A stretch of 64,000 bases of DNA from Pelagimonas sp. (GCA_025210265.1 JAOASD010000005.1:167181-231180); one strand, 5' to 3'. Positions 34,428-44,613 are shown, counted from the stretch's first letter. The notes: generated by a model from the sequence alone, not told the origin. Made by a program: numbers and translations.

Positions 34428-34847
34428 ATGCACCCTGATGAAATCATTGAAAAACTGGGGCTTCAGCCGCATCCCGAAGGCGGCCATTACGTGCAAACAT
34501 GGGTAGAGGATCCTGCCTCGGGCCGCCCCGCAGGCACCTGCATCTATTTCCTGCTGCGCGCCGGGGAGCGCAGCCATTGGCATAAGGTCGACGCCACCGA
34601 GATCTGGCATTTCTACGCAGGCGCGCCGCTGATTCTGTCGCTGTCAGAAACCGACACCGGCCCGCGCCGCGATCTGACACTGGGGCCCGACCTGCTGCAG
34701 GGACAGGCGCCCCAGATCATCGTCCCAACCCATCATTGGCAAGCCGCGCGCAGCACCGGAGACTGGACGCTGGTGGGCTGCACCGTGTCGCCGGGGTTTC
34801 AGTTCACGGGTTTCACCCTTGCGCCGGAGGGGTTTGATATTCCTTGA
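34428..34847 (+). CDS. cupin domain-containing protein (DUF985)
   Basis: 139 residues. The DUF985 cupin begins with IIEKLGLQPHPEGGHYVQTW and keeps SHWHKVDATEIWHFYAGAPL and VPTHHWQAARSTGDWTLVGC, with PGFQFTGF near the end. This is the small RmlC-like family; a metal site from the His residues is possible. The physiological substrate is unknown. The start at 34428 has no strong ribosome site and a GTG six bases earlier is equally possible. It diverges from the muramidase. Confidence 0.82.
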   Translation: MHPDEIIEKLGLQPHPEGGHYVQTWVEDPASGRPAGTCIYFLLRAGERSHWHKVDATEIWHFYAGAPLILSLSETDTGPRRDLTLGPDLLQGQAPQIIVPTHHWQAARSTGDWTLVGCTVSPGFQFTGFTLAPEGFDIP

Positions 34848-34979
34848 TCTTCTGGCCTTCCCCTCTGGATACCCCGGATCATCAGGCCCCGCGCGTCTGG
34901 AAAGGGATGTTTAACCCAATGCGCTTAAACTGACCGGCAAAGCGGCGCAGAACGCGCCGCGATGCTGGAAAGGACGGAC

Positions 34980-35174
34980 ATGAGCGCATTCATGACACAG
35001 CTGGCCACGATGGTCGTGGCGCTGCTCCGATCGGCCCTGCGCATCGCCGCATTATGCGCCCTTGCCTTTGTCTCTGCCGCGCTGTTGACAGCTGCCTTTG
35101 ACAATGGGCCAGCAGACGCAATGCAGAACCTCAAAACGCCAGATGTCTCCACCATCACATTGCCACCGGGATAA
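34980..35174 (+). CDS. small hypothetical membrane protein (64 residues)
   Basis: It starts after GGAAAGGACGGAC. One long hydrophobic segment (LRIAALCALAFVSAALLTAA) is preceded by a basic amphipathic stretch with two Arg, followed by a short polar tail rich in T, P and D. It could be a signal-anchor protein or a secreted small protein. No family is recognised. It sits alone between the cupin gene and convergent pgi. Confidence 0.5.
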   Translation: MSAFMTQLATMVVALLRSALRIAALCALAFVSAALLTAAFDNGPADAMQNLKTPDVSTITLPPG

Positions 35175-35203
35175 GCACGGCCCGAACCAACGCGGCGCGC
35201 AGT

Positions 35204-36781
35204 TCATCCCTGCTGATGAACGAAACGCAGCAGCTGCGCGGTAGAGCCATCCTTGCCCTCGATCGCAGCCTGGCCTGACACCATCGGGCCCAGCGCCGTC
35301 GCCAGCTCCTTGCCCAGCTCGACCCCCCATTGATCGTAGGAATTGATGTTCAAAATCACCCCCTCGACGAACACGCGGTGTTCATACAAGGCAATGATTT
35401 TACCCAAGGTTTCCGGGTCAAGTTTAGGATAAATCAGCGTTGTAGAGGGACGATTTCCAGGGAAGACCCGATGCCGAGCCTGCTGTTCCAGCGCATCGCC
35501 CGTAAATTGGTCGCCGACCATGGCGCGCGCTTGCGCCAGACTGCGCCCGCGCATCAAGGCCTCGGACTGCGCCAGACAATTGGCCACCAGCAATTGATGA
35601 TGATGCGCCAGATCGGGCTCGTGCCCCTGCGCCGCGACCAGAAATTCACAGGGCACAACCCGCGTGCCCTGATGGATCAGCTGGTAAAACGCGTGCTGCC
35701 CGTTGGTCCCTGGCTCTCCCCACACAACGGGGCCGGAGGCATAGGGCAGATCGCTGCCATCCATGGCCACGCCCTTGCCGTTGCTTTCCATCTCCATCTG
35801 CTGAAGATAAGCTGGAAAGCGCGCCATCCGGTTGTCATAAGGCAGCACAGCGCGGGTGCCACAACCCAACCCCTGATTGTGCCAAATCCCAACCAAGGCC
35901 AAAAGGACAGGCATATTCTGCGCCAAAGGTGCGTCGCGGAAATGGGTGTCCATCGCCTGCGCCCCCCGCAGGAAAGCGCGGAAATTTTCGGGTCCAATGG
36001 CGATCATCAGCGACAGGCCAATCGGCCCCCACATGGAATAACGCCCACCGACCCAATCCTCGAAACCAAAGACCCGGTCTGCCGAAATCCCAAATTCCTG
36101 AGCCAGATCCATAGCCGTGGACAAAGCAATGAAACGCCCCTCCCCCGAAACGCCATTTGCTGCCAGCCAGGCTTTTGCCGTGGCCGCATTGGTCATGGTT
36201 TCGATCGTTGTAAAGGTCTTGGATGCAATGATAAAAACCGTTTTATGGGGATCCAGACCCGCCAGCGTATCGGCGATGTCCGCCCCATCCACATTGGACA
36301 CAAAATGGCAGCGCGGCCCGTCATGATACGGCGCCAGTGCCAGCGCCCCCATGGCCGGCCCAAGGTCGGATCCGCCAATCCCGATATTCACCACATCCGT
36401 CACACCCGAGGCCCGCAGCTCTGCCGCCAGCGCCTCCATCCGGGCCAGCGTGTTCAGCACCTCGGGCATCACATCCTGACCGTCCACCAGCACCGGCGCG
36501 CCGTCCAGATTGCGCAGCGCCGTGTGCAACACAGCACGCCCCTCGGTTGCATTGATCTTTTCGCCTGCGAACATCGCATCGCGTCGCGCCGCGACCCCGG
36601 CCTGCTCTGCCAGCGCCAAAAGCGTCGCGCGAATTGGCGTATCCAGCTGCGTTTTGGAATAATCAAACAAAAGCCCCAGCGCGCTGAGGCTGAAATCCCC
36701 TGCCCGGTCTGGATCTGCAAACAGGTCGTCGATGCGGCGATCTGAAATACGCGCCGCGTGCGCCTGCACTGCCTCAAACAT
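35204..36781 (-). CDS. pgi: glucose-6-phosphate isomerase
   Basis: 525 residues. It interconverts glucose- and fructose-6-phosphate. Signatures are [13 protein letters not shown], the catalytic Glu region [34 protein letters not shown] and [11 protein letters not shown]. The start at 36781 ([12 protein letters not shown]) is five bases after the pgl stop; an ATG 18 bases earlier is inside pgl. It is last in the zwf-pgl-pgi operon. Confidence 0.97.
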   Translation of the reverse strand: MFEAVQAHAARISDRRIDDLFADPDRAGDFSLSALGLLFDYSKTQLDTPIRATLLALAEQAGVAARRDAMFAGEKINATEGRAVLHTALRNLDGAPVLVDGQDVMPEVLNTLARMEALAAELRASGVTDVVNIGIGGSDLGPAMGALALAPYHDGPRCHFVSNVDGADIADTLAGLDPHKTVFIIASKTFTTIETMTNAATAKAWLAANGVSGEGRFIALSTAMDLAQEFGISADRVFGFEDWVGGRYSMWGPIGLSLMIAIGPENFRAFLRGAQAMDTHFRDAPLAQNMPVLLALVGIWHNQGLGCGTRAVLPYDNRMARFPAYLQQMEMESNGKGVAMDGSDLPYASGPVVWGEPGTNGQHAFYQLIHQGTRVVPCEFLVAAQGHEPDLAHHHQLLVANCLAQSEALMRGRSLAQARAMVGDQFTGDALEQQARHRVFPGNRPSTTLIYPKLDPETLGKIIALYEHRVFVEGVILNINSYDQWGVELGKELATALGPMVSGQAAIEGKDGSTAQLLRFVHQQG

Positions 36782-36786
36782 GAAAT

Positions 36787-37464
36787 CTACTCCGACCAAT
36801 GAACTTTGGCCCCGTTCAACACTGCGTTGATCGGCGCTTCAAGTCCGGATTTCCTATGCGCACCTTCTAGTGCAAGGCGTTTATCTTGTCCAAATATCAA
36901 CAAATGCTTGCGAAGCGCGCCATCCAGCACCCGCGCGCTTAGGGTGATGCGTGGCTCTGGTGCCCCCGGCGCGCGCATGGGCAGCAAAATCGGTGCATCC
37001 GGGGCCAGCGCCTCTAACAAACGGTCGGCTCCGGGAAACAGCGATGCGGTGTGCATATCCGCGCCCATGCCCAGCAGAACAACCGCCAGTGGCATTTCTC
37101 CGGCAATCACCGCAGCCAGTGCCTCTAGCGCGTCTTCGGGATGCGCGGCATCCGCATAAAGCGGCAAATACCGCGCCGCCGCCGCGCGGTTGACCAGCAG
37201 GCGTTCGCGCAACAGCCGCGTGTTAGACCGCGCGTGATCCTCGGGCACCCAGCGTTCATCGGTCAGCACCACATCGACCCGCGCCCAATCCAGATCCGCC
37301 GCGCAGAGCACATCGAACACCGGCCCCGGTGATGTCCCCCCCGGCACGGCCAGCACCGCGCGATCCTCATGGGTCAGGATCGTGCGCAGATCCCCCGCAA
37401 TCTGGTTTGCCAGATCAATCGCCAGGATGTCCCGATCCGGGTAGTCCAGAAAATCGTAATTCAT
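36787..37464 (-). CDS. pgl: 6-phosphogluconolactonase
   Basis: 225 residues, DevB type. It hydrolyses 6-phosphogluconolactone to 6-phosphogluconate. The nucleotide-sugar isomerase fold motifs are [30 protein letters not shown] and [16 protein letters not shown]. The start at 37464 overlaps the zwf stop by 4 bases. With zwf and pgi it feeds the Entner-Doudoroff and pentose phosphate routes; edd and eda are not in the window. Confidence 0.96.
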   Translation of the reverse strand: MNYDFLDYPDRDILAIDLANQIAGDLRTILTHEDRAVLAVPGGTSPGPVFDVLCAADLDWARVDVVLTDERWVPEDHARSNTRLLRERLLVNRAAAARYLPLYADAAHPEDALEALAAVIAGEMPLAVVLLGMGADMHTASLFPGADRLLEALAPDAPILLPMRAPGAPEPRITLSARVLDGALRKHLLIFGQDKRLALEGAHRKSGLEAPINAVLNGAKVHWSE

Positions 37465-38915
37465 GGTCGAATATCCCGCCATTTGCGCCCATCCCGATGC
37501 ATCAGCATCAGGGAATCATCCGGGCCGCTGCTGCCCACATCATAGGGTTTGGGCACATCGTTGCGCGCTTCCCAGCCTTCGATCAGGGGATCGGTCCAGG
37601 CCCAGGCGGCCTCGACCTCGTCCCCGCGCATGAACAGGGTCTGATTGCCCCGGATCACATCCATGATCAGCCGTTCATAGGCGTCTGGCACATCCTCGCC
37701 ATCCGGGCCCAGCGCCTCGGCAAAGCTCATGTCCAAGGGCACATCAACCAGACGCATCCCACCGGGGCCGGGCTCCTTGATGGTGACATCCAGGGTCATG
37801 CCCTCATTAGGTTGCAAGCGGATCACAAGCACGTTGCGATGGCGCCCGGCCTCGGACCCGAAAATCGAATGCGGCGCGTCCTTGAACACAACGGCGATCT
37901 CGCTGGCGCGGGCGCGCAGTTTCTTGCCCGTGCGCAGGTAAAACGGCGTCCCGGCCCAGCGCCAATTCGAGATATGGCATTTCAGCGCCATGAAACTTTC
38001 GGTGCGCGAGCGCGGGTTTTCCACATCAGCGCGATAGCCCGGCGCGCCCTCGGCCGCATCATATTGACCGCGCACCAGATGATGCGGCGGCACCGGATCC
38101 AGCGCCCGGATCACCTTTAGCTTTTCGTCGCGCACCGCGTCCGGTTCAAACCGCGCGGGCGGCTCCATCGCGATCAGGCACAAGAGCTGCATCAAATGGT
38201 TCTGCACCATGTCGCGCATCGCGCCCGAGCGGTCATAATAACTGCCGCGCCCGCCAACACCCACGGTCTCAGACACGGTGATCTGGATATGGTCGACATA
38301 TTGCGCGTTCCACAGCGGTTCGAACAGCATATTGCCAAAGCGCACCGCCATCAGGTTCTGCACCGTTTCTTTGCCCAGATAGTGATCAATCCGGTAAATC
38401 TGTTCTTCGGCGAAATGACAGGCCAGCGTTTCATTCAGCGCGCGGGCCGAGGCCAGATCGTGGCCAAAGGGTTTTTCCACCACGACCCGGCTGTCATCAT
38501 CGGCCAGCCCATATTGACGCAGCCGTTCGGCCAACGCGCCAAACAGGCTGGGCCCGACCGAGAAATAGAACGCCCGCACCGGCGCATCGCCCAGACGCGC
38601 GCCCAGGGCCTGCCAGCCATCGCTGCCCATGGCATCCACTGGAACATAGGCCAGCAGGGACAGGAATTGATCCAGCGTCCCGTCTTCGCAATGGCGGCCA
38701 CCACCAAATTCACGGATCGCCTCGGCCACCATTTCGGCAAAGCTCGCATCATCCATGTCGCTGCGCGCGGCCCCGATGATCTGAGAACCCTCCGGGATCT
38801 GCCCGGCACAAAAGCGTCGAAACAGCCCCGGCAGGATTTTGCGCCGCGCCAGATCCCCGGTCGCGCCAAAAATCACCAGATCAAACGGATCCACGGGAAT
38901 CACGCGAGAGACCAT
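37461..38915 (-). CDS. zwf: glucose-6-phosphate 1-dehydrogenase
   Basis: 484 residues. It oxidises glucose-6-phosphate to the lactone with NAD(P)+. The Rossmann motif is VIFGATGDLARRKILPGL near residue 15, the active-site peptide is RIDHYLGKETVQN, and VVVEKPFGHDL lies in between. It is the first gene of zwf-pgl-pgi, with 213 bases between its start and the divergent radical SAM gene. No regulator site is convincing there. Confidence 0.97.
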   Translation of the reverse strand: MVSRVIPVDPFDLVIFGATGDLARRKILPGLFRRFCAGQIPEGSQIIGAARSDMDDASFAEMVAEAIREFGGGRHCEDGTLDQFLSLLAYVPVDAMGSDGWQALGARLGDAPVRAFYFSVGPSLFGALAERLRQYGLADDDSRVVVEKPFGHDLASARALNETLACHFAEEQIYRIDHYLGKETVQNLMAVRFGNMLFEPLWNAQYVDHIQITVSETVGVGGRGSYYDRSGAMRDMVQNHLMQLLCLIAMEPPARFEPDAVRDEKLKVIRALDPVPPHHLVRGQYDAAEGAPGYRADVENPRSRTESFMALKCHISNWRWAGTPFYLRTGKKLRARASEIAVVFKDAPHSIFGSEAGRHRNVLVIRLQPNEGMTLDVTIKEPGPGGMRLVDVPLDMSFAEALGPDGEDVPDAYERLIMDVIRGNQTLFMRGDEVEAAWAWTDPLIEGWEARNDVPKPYDVGSSGPDDSLMLMHRDGRKWRDIRP

Positions 38916-39128
38916 AACAGCCCTATCCTTCTGTCTTTTCCATGGGGCCGAACCGCCCCCGAACCACGAACACCCGAAATGTTAGCGATAACAGGCGCCT
39001 TCTATCCCGTCATCGCGCATTTGTCTAACAATCATATGACCCATCACAAAGCCGTCAGGAAATATCAACGCTCTGGCCCTTACCTTTATTCCGTCCTATC
39101 GCTTTGACAGCAAACGGAGAAGCCAGCC

Positions 39129-40079
39129 ATGAAAGACAGCGCGCCCCAGGCCAACCAGGGCAAATTCATCGACCCCGACCTGACCGCAGACGGATCCGCC
39201 CGCGCCCAGGTGGCCCTGAGCAACCCGAAAACACTTTGGTTCAACACCGGTACGCTGTGCAACATCGAATGCCTGAACTGTTACATTGACAGCTCACCGC
39301 AAAATGACGCGCTTGTCTATCTGACCGAGGCAGAAGTCACCGATTATCTGGATCAGCTGGACACCCGCAACTGGCGGGTCGAGGAAATCGCCTTTACCGG
39401 GGGCGAGCCTTTCATGAACCCCGACATGATCGGCATGGCCCGCGCCGCTCTGGCCCGAGGCTATCAGGTGCTGATCCTGACCAACGCCATGCGCCCGATG
39501 ATGCGCCGCCGGGTCAAAGAGGGGCTGGAGTCGCTGCAGGCGGATTACCCCGGCCAGTTGACCCTGCGCATTTCGCTCGATCATCACGCCGCCCCCCATC
39601 ATGATGAAGAACGCGGCAAAGGCAGTTTCGAAATCTCGCTGCAGGGGATGCGCTGGCTGCGCGATATGGGCATTAAAATGAGCGTCGCAGGCCGCACCGT
39701 CTGGGGCGAAACCGACGCGGATTCGCGTGCGGGCTATGCTGCGCTGTATCAGGCCGAGGGCTTTGACATCGACGCGCAAAACCCTGGCGTGACCGTGCTA
39801 TTCCCGGAAATGGACGAAACCGTCGAGGTGCCCGAAATCACCACCGCCTGCTGGGGCATCCTGAACAAGACCCCGGATGACGTGATGTGTTCCTATTCCC
39901 GCATGGTTGTGAAACGCAAAGGCGCTGACAAACCCGCCGTGCTGGCCTGCACTCTGCTGGCCTATGACGAACGGTTCGAACTGGGCAGCACATTGGAAGA
40001 GGCCGAGACCGATGTCTCCCTCAACCACCCGCATTGCGCCAAGTTCTGCGTACTGGGCGGGGCCAGCTGTTCAGCCTAG
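39129..40079 (+). CDS. radical SAM protein with C-terminal cysteine cluster
   Basis: 316 residues. The radical SAM cluster is CNIECLNC near residue 44, followed by EIAFTGGEPFMNPDM. The C-terminal quarter holds six further cysteines (TACWG, VMCSYS, LACTLL and HCAKFCVLGGASC), suggesting an auxiliary iron-sulfur cluster as in SPASM-like enzymes, although the spacing is not classical. The substrate is unknown. The start at 39129 follows ACGGAGAAGCC. It precedes a nucleoside hydrolase gene by 94 bases on the same strand. Confidence 0.85.
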   Translation: MKDSAPQANQGKFIDPDLTADGSARAQVALSNPKTLWFNTGTLCNIECLNCYIDSSPQNDALVYLTEAEVTDYLDQLDTRNWRVEEIAFTGGEPFMNPDMIGMARAALARGYQVLILTNAMRPMMRRRVKEGLESLQADYPGQLTLRISLDHHAAPHHDEERGKGSFEISLQGMRWLRDMGIKMSVAGRTVWGETDADSRAGYAALYQAEGFDIDAQNPGVTVLFPEMDETVEVPEITTACWGILNKTPDDVMCSYSRMVVKRKGADKPAVLACTLLAYDERFELGSTLEEAETDVSLNHPHCAKFCVLGGASCSA

Positions 40080-40173
40080 GCCAGACGCGCCCAGCGAACC
40101 CCCGCCAGCCCGCAAACCATCGCTTGCACCAACACGCGGCGCGTGTCACCACGATCCCAGAACAGGAGCGCCC

Positions 40174-41142
40174 GTGACACATTCCAGCCCGACCCAAAGC
40201 GCCCCCCCGCGCAAGATCATCATCGACACCGATCCCGGACAGGACGACGCGGTCGCTATCCTGCTGGCGCTTGCTTCGCCGCAGGAAATTGACGTGCTGG
40301 GCATCACCGCCGTGGCGGGCAACGTACCGCTGGCCCTGACCCAGAAAAACGCGCGCATCGTCTGCGAACTGGCGGGCCGGCACGACGTAAAGGTCTATGC
40401 GGGCTGTGATCGCCCGCTGGCCCACAGCCTTGTCACCGCCGAACATGTGCATGGCGAAACCGGGCTGAACGGCCCCAAACTGCCCGATCCGACCATGCCC
40501 CTGCAGGACCAGCACGCGGTGGATTACATCATCGACACGCTGCGCAGCGAAGCCCCCGGCACGGTCACGCTCTGCCCGCTTGGGCCGCTGACCAATATCG
40601 CCACTGCGCTGCAAAAAGCCCCCGACATCGCGCCCCGCATTCAGGACATCGTGCTGATGGGCGGTGCCTATTTCGAGGTCGGCAACATCACCCCCGCCGC
40701 CGAGTTCAACATCTATGTCGATCCCGAAGCCGCCGAGATCGTGTTCAAATGCGGCGCGCCGATCACCGTGATGCCGCTGGATGTGACGCATAAGGCGCTG
40801 GTCACAAAACCGCGCAACGACGCCTTTCGCGCGCTTGGTACGCCGGTTGGTACCGCCGTCGCCCAGATGACCGACTTTTTCGAACGGTTCGACCGCGAGA
40901 AATACGGATCCGAAGGCGCGCCCCTGCATGATCCCTGCGTCACCGCCTGGCTGATCCAGCCCGATCTGTTCACCGGACGGCATATCAATGTCGAGATCGA
41001 GACCGCCTCCCCCCTGACCCGCGGCATGACTGTCGCGGATTGGTGGGGCGTGACCGACCGCGCCCCCAACGCCACCTTTATCGGCGATGTCGATGCGGAT
41101 GGCTTCTTTGCCCTTTTGACAGAACGGTTGGCCCGGCTATGA
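40174..41142 (+). CDS. nucleoside hydrolase (inosine/uridine-preferring type)
   Basis: 322 residues. It cleaves ribonucleosides to base and ribose for salvage. The calcium-binding motif is DTDPGQDDA near residue 18, with the conserved LCPLGPLTNIA, AEFNIYVDPEAA and the C-terminal Asp in HDPCVTAWL. The GTG start at 40174 is chosen because AACAGGAGCGCCC precedes it and no ATG fits. The next gene (GNAT) overlaps its stop by 4 bases. The substrate is not fixed by sequence. Confidence 0.92.
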   Translation: MTHSSPTQSAPPRKIIIDTDPGQDDAVAILLALASPQEIDVLGITAVAGNVPLALTQKNARIVCELAGRHDVKVYAGCDRPLAHSLVTAEHVHGETGLNGPKLPDPTMPLQDQHAVDYIIDTLRSEAPGTVTLCPLGPLTNIATALQKAPDIAPRIQDIVLMGGAYFEVGNITPAAEFNIYVDPEAAEIVFKCGAPITVMPLDVTHKALVTKPRNDAFRALGTPVGTAVAQMTDFFERFDREKYGSEGAPLHDPCVTAWLIQPDLFTGRHINVEIETASPLTRGMTVADWWGVTDRAPNATFIGDVDADGFFALLTERLARL

Positions 41143-41585
41143 AATCCCTGCATCTGGCCACCGAGGCCGATATCGACAAGCTCATGCAGCTGGTCGCCGC
41201 GTTTCACAGCGAAACCGGCATCCAAAGCGATGAAGAACACCGGTTAAACGCCATTGCCCCGCTGCTGGCGGGCTCGCCCCATGGGGCGATCTGGCTGATC
41301 GGACCGCGCCGAGCGCCTGTGGGCTATATCTGCATCACCTTTGGCTGGTCGCTGGAATTTGGCGGCATGGATGGCATTGTCGATGAACTTTACATCCGCC
41401 CTGCCGTGCGCAATCGCGGCATGGGGTTCGAGGCGCTGAATGGCATCGCCAAGGCCCTGTCCGATGGTGGCATCAAAGCCCTGCATCTGGAGGCCAACCG
41501 CAATGACGAACGCCTGATCGGATTTTACCGCAGGGCTCGTTTTCAGCCGCGCGAAGATTACATCTTCCTCAGCCGCACTCTCTGA
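41139..41585 (+). CDS. GNAT family N-acetyltransferase
   Basis: 148 residues. The acetyl-CoA pyrophosphate loop is VRNRGMGFEALN (R/Q-x-x-G-x-G/A form), preceded by VDELYIRPA and followed by ALHLEANRNDERLIGFYRRARF. Length and order fit a single GNAT domain. The ATG overlaps the nucleoside hydrolase stop (ATGA), so they are cotranslated. The acceptor is unknown. Confidence 0.88.
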   Translation: MKSLHLATEADIDKLMQLVAAFHSETGIQSDEEHRLNAIAPLLAGSPHGAIWLIGPRRAPVGYICITFGWSLEFGGMDGIVDELYIRPAVRNRGMGFEALNGIAKALSDGGIKALHLEANRNDERLIGFYRRARFQPREDYIFLSRTL

Positions 41586-41594
41586 AAGACGCCC

Positions 41595-43010
41595 ATGCTC
41601 TCGATCCCCTTTGACAACAGCTATGCCCGTTTGCCCAAGGGGATGTTCGCCCGGCAAAACCCCGTGCCCGTCAGCACACCTGACATGATCGCCTTTAACG
41701 ATGATCTGGCGGCTGAGCTGGGCATCACCGGAACCGATGACCCGAAACTGGCGCTGTATTTCGCCGGTAGCCGCGTGCCTGAGGGGGCCGAACCGCTGGC
41801 CCAGCTGTATTCCGGCCATCAGTTCGGGTCTTTCAACCCCAATCTGGGCGATGGCCGCGCCGTTTTGCTGGGCGAAGTGATCGACCAGAATGGCCAGCGC
41901 CGCGACATCCAGCTGAAGGGATCCGGTCAGACGCCATTTTCGCGCCGGGGCGATGGCCGCGCCTGGCTGGGGCCGGTGCTACGCGAATATATCGTCAGCG
42001 AGGCCATGTTTGCCCTGGGGGTGCCCACAACCCGCGCCCTGGCGGCGACCCGCACGGGCGATCCGGTGTTTCGCGAAACCGCACTGCCTGGCGCGGTTCT
42101 GACCCGTGTGGCCGCCAGCCATATCCGGGTCGGCACATTTCAGGCGTTCTATGCGCGCAACGATATCGACAACCTCTCTGCCCTGTTCGACCATGCCCGC
42201 GACCGGCATTACCCGCAGGCGCGCGATGCCTCGGATTTCCTGCAATCCGTGATCGAAGCGCAGGCCGCGCTGGTCGCCCATTGGATGTCGCTGGGCTTTA
42301 TCCACGGGGTGATGAACACCGACAATTGCGCTATTTCCGGTGAAACCATCGACTATGGTCCTTGCGCCTTTCTGGATGGGTTTGACGCGGGCAAGGTGTT
42401 TTCCTCGATCGACCATCGCGGGCGCTATGCCTATGTGGCGCAGGCCGATATCATCGTCTGGAACATGGCGCAGCTGGCCAGCGCGCTGGTGCCGCTGATG
42501 CCCAATGCTGAGGCCGCAGTCGAACAGTTCACCGCGCAGATCCACGCCATGCCCGCCCTGATCCGTGCCAATTGGCTGGGCCGGTTTGGCGCCAAGCTGG
42601 GCCTCGCGGCCCCCGCCCCCGACGATGCCGATCTGATCACCGATCTGCTGACCCTGATGCAGAATTGCGGCGCCGATTTCACCAATACCTTCCGCGGCTT
42701 GACCCAAGATGACATTCCCACGGAATTGCGCGCGATGGAGGGCTATGCCGACTGGCACGCCGCTTGGCAGGAACGGCTGCAGGACGAACAGGACGCGCCC
42801 CAGCGCATGGACGCCACGAACCCCGTGCTGATCCCGCGTAACCACCGGATCGAAGAGATGATCAGCGCCGCGACCAATGGCGATGACACGCTGTTCCACC
42901 GCCTGCACCGCGCGCTCAAATCCCCCTTTGCCGCCGATCCTGAGTTTGCTGATCTGACCCAGCCCCCAGCACCCGAAGAAGAAGTCGAAGCGACCTTCTG
43001 CGGCACCTGA
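41595..43010 (+). CDS. selO: protein adenylyltransferase SelO (YdiU/UPF0061)
   Basis: 471 residues, a pseudokinase that transfers AMP to proteins. Visible are QLYSGHQFGSFNPNLGDGRA, IQLKGSGQTPFSRRGDGRA, VLREYIVSEAM and HGVMNTDNCAISGETIDYGP (metal site). The last residues are TFCGT: a Cys three positions from the end occupies the place where animal SelO has selenocysteine. It lies 10 bases after the GNAT gene in the same orientation and is probably cotranscribed. Confidence 0.95.
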   Translation: MLSIPFDNSYARLPKGMFARQNPVPVSTPDMIAFNDDLAAELGITGTDDPKLALYFAGSRVPEGAEPLAQLYSGHQFGSFNPNLGDGRAVLLGEVIDQNGQRRDIQLKGSGQTPFSRRGDGRAWLGPVLREYIVSEAMFALGVPTTRALAATRTGDPVFRETALPGAVLTRVAASHIRVGTFQAFYARNDIDNLSALFDHARDRHYPQARDASDFLQSVIEAQAALVAHWMSLGFIHGVMNTDNCAISGETIDYGPCAFLDGFDAGKVFSSIDHRGRYAYVAQADIIVWNMAQLASALVPLMPNAEAAVEQFTAQIHAMPALIRANWLGRFGAKLGLAAPAPDDADLITDLLTLMQNCGADFTNTFRGLTQDDIPTELRAMEGYADWHAAWQERLQDEQDAPQRMDATNPVLIPRNHRIEEMISAATNGDDTLFHRLHRALKSPFAADPEFADLTQPPAPEEEVEATFCGT

Positions 43011-43120
43011 CATCCGCGCCAACTGCTTGAAACTCCCCCTGCGTCAGCGCACCGCTTGTGCGATGGCCGCCCCTGCGCCAAGCTGGTGACAGGATTTAAC
43101 CCCGCGCGGAGGATTTTTTC

Positions 43121-44032
43121 ATGAGCCTAATGGGAACGCTGACCAAACTTGCCATCGGATATGCCACAGCGCGCGGGGTGGACCGATTGTCAGGCTCTGG
43201 CGGGTTTGGGGCGCTTTTGGGTGGCGGGGCTCAGATCAAAGGCCAGCACCCCGCCTCGGCCCCTGCCGCACAAATGGGGCAGGCCCTGTCCGGCCAGATG
43301 CCCGACATGCCCAATATGCCTGAAATGCCCGAAGGTATGCCCAACCCGATGGACGCGATGAAAGCCGCCATGCCCGATGGCAGCGCAAACCCGCTGGCAG
43401 GCATCATGGAGATGTTCACCGGCGGCATGGCGCAGATGGCCGGTGGCGCAGGCGGCGCAAACCCCATGGCCGCAATGATGGAGCAGGTGCAGAAATCCGG
43501 CCTGGACCTGTCCGCGCTGATGGGCGGCGGGTCAAATAGCGGCGGCAAAGGCGGGCTGCTCTCGGCGCTTGGCTGGGCTGGCCTGGCAGGCATGATCGCC
43601 GCAGGCGCGCAGGCCCAGGGTCAGGGCGCTGCCGCGATGATGGAGGCCTTTACCCCCGGCGACGCCGCCCCCGAGGCAGAGGACATGGCCGCCCTGATGC
43701 TGCGCGCCATGATCCAGGCCGCCAAAGCCGATGGCAGCATCGACGCGGCTGAGAAAACCCGCATCCTCGAAACCCTTGGCGCAGATGCGGACGCCGCCGA
43801 CATCGCCTTTGTACAGGCCCAGCTGGCCGCCCCGGTCGATACCGGTGCCCTGGCCGAAGACACGCCGGATGCGCAGAAACTGCAGGTCTATGGGGCCTCG
43901 TTGATGACAATCCGCGTCGACACCCAGGCCGAGGCCGAGTATCTGGACCAACTCGCCCGCGCGCTGGATCTGGACGAACCCACCGTCAATGCGATCCACA
44001 TGCAAATGGGCCTGCAGCCGCTTTATAACTGA
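43121..44032 (+). CDS. TerB-like / DUF533 family protein with Met-rich N-terminal region
   Basis: 303 residues. The N-terminal 190 residues are low-complexity and Met/Gly/Ala/Pro-rich, with MPDMPNMPEMPEGMPNP as an imperfect MP repeat. The C-terminal 110 residues form a helical TerB-like domain (ALMLRAMIQAAKADGSIDAAEKTRIL). The acidic Asp/Glu-rich helices are typical of tellurite-resistance TerB and YebE relatives. The function is unknown. The start at 43121 follows GGAGGATTTTTTC. It is followed by a Fur-type regulator. Confidence 0.82.
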   Translation: MSLMGTLTKLAIGYATARGVDRLSGSGGFGALLGGGAQIKGQHPASAPAAQMGQALSGQMPDMPNMPEMPEGMPNPMDAMKAAMPDGSANPLAGIMEMFTGGMAQMAGGAGGANPMAAMMEQVQKSGLDLSALMGGGSNSGGKGGLLSALGWAGLAGMIAAGAQAQGQGAAAMMEAFTPGDAAPEAEDMAALMLRAMIQAAKADGSIDAAEKTRILETLGADADAADIAFVQAQLAAPVDTGALAEDTPDAQKLQVYGASLMTIRVDTQAEAEYLDQLARALDLDEPTVNAIHMQMGLQPLYN

Positions 44033-44134
44033 ACCACAGAACACATGCCGCGCGCCGGTTTCCGGTTGGCCTCGGCGCGCGGTTTTGGCACAACGGGAAC
44101 CAATCTCGAAAACACCCGACCTGCCGGATCTCAT

Positions 44135-44545
44135 ATGCCCGATTCCATTTCAAAACGCTGCGCCGATCAGGGGCTGCGCATGACCGGCCAGCGCCGGGTG
44201 ATCGCCGAGATCCTGCAAGAGGCGCGCGACCACCCCGATGTCGAGGAATTGCACGCCCGCGCCGCCGCCCGTGATCCGCGCATTTCCATCGCCACGGTCT
44301 ATCGCACCGTCAAACTTCTGGAAGAGGCGGGGATCCTTGCCAAGGTCGATTTTGGCGATGGCCGCGCCCGGTACGAAGACGCCGAACGCGCCCATCACGA
44401 CCATCTGATCGACATGACCACCGGCAAGGTGATCGAATTTGTAGACCCCGAAATCGAAGCCCTGCAAATCCGCATCGCGGAAAAGCTGGGCTATGAATTA
44501 AAAGGGCATCGGATGGAGCTGTTTGGCATTCCGAAAAAGAAATAA
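44135..44545 (+). CDS. fur: Fur family transcriptional regulator (Fur/Mur type)
   Basis: 136 residues. A winged helix with DNA-contact segment SIATVYRTVKLLEEAGIL is followed by the metal site HHDHLIDMTTGKVIEF and a dimerisation domain. In many alphaproteobacteria this homolog responds to manganese (Mur) rather than iron, so the ligand is uncertain. The start at 44135 has no strong ribosome site. It is 102 bases after the TerB-like gene. Confidence 0.88.
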   Translation: MPDSISKRCADQGLRMTGQRRVIAEILQEARDHPDVEELHARAAARDPRISIATVYRTVKLLEEAGILAKVDFGDGRARYEDAERAHHDHLIDMTTGKVIEFVDPEIEALQIRIAEKLGYELKGHRMELFGIPKKK

Positions 44546-44575
44546 CCGCGCGGCCTATGCCAAAGCCACGCGGTT
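44544..44575. terminator. weak hairpin between fur and the dioxygenase gene
   Basis: AACCGCG (44544-44550) and CGCGGTT (44569-44575) can pair around an 18-base loop. A further GCCCCTGCGGGGC lies just beyond. It sits between convergent genes, with no clear T-run. Confidence 0.35.
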
Positions 44576-44613
44576 TGCCCCTGCGGGGCAGGTTTTGCCG
44601 CCCTGCGGTGTTC

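Noticed and set aside
38950..38964. GAACCGCCCCCGAAC, a formal GAAC-N7-GAAC match 35 bases upstream of zwf
   Set aside because: One or two chance matches are expected in 64 kb, its centre is all GC unlike known boxes, and zwf is not an expected SOS gene. Conservation in relatives would change this.
38916..39128. Gap between zwf and the radical SAM gene searched for a regulatory RNA or riboswitch
   Set aside because: No stable fold or known motif could be drawn; it probably contains only the two divergent promoters.
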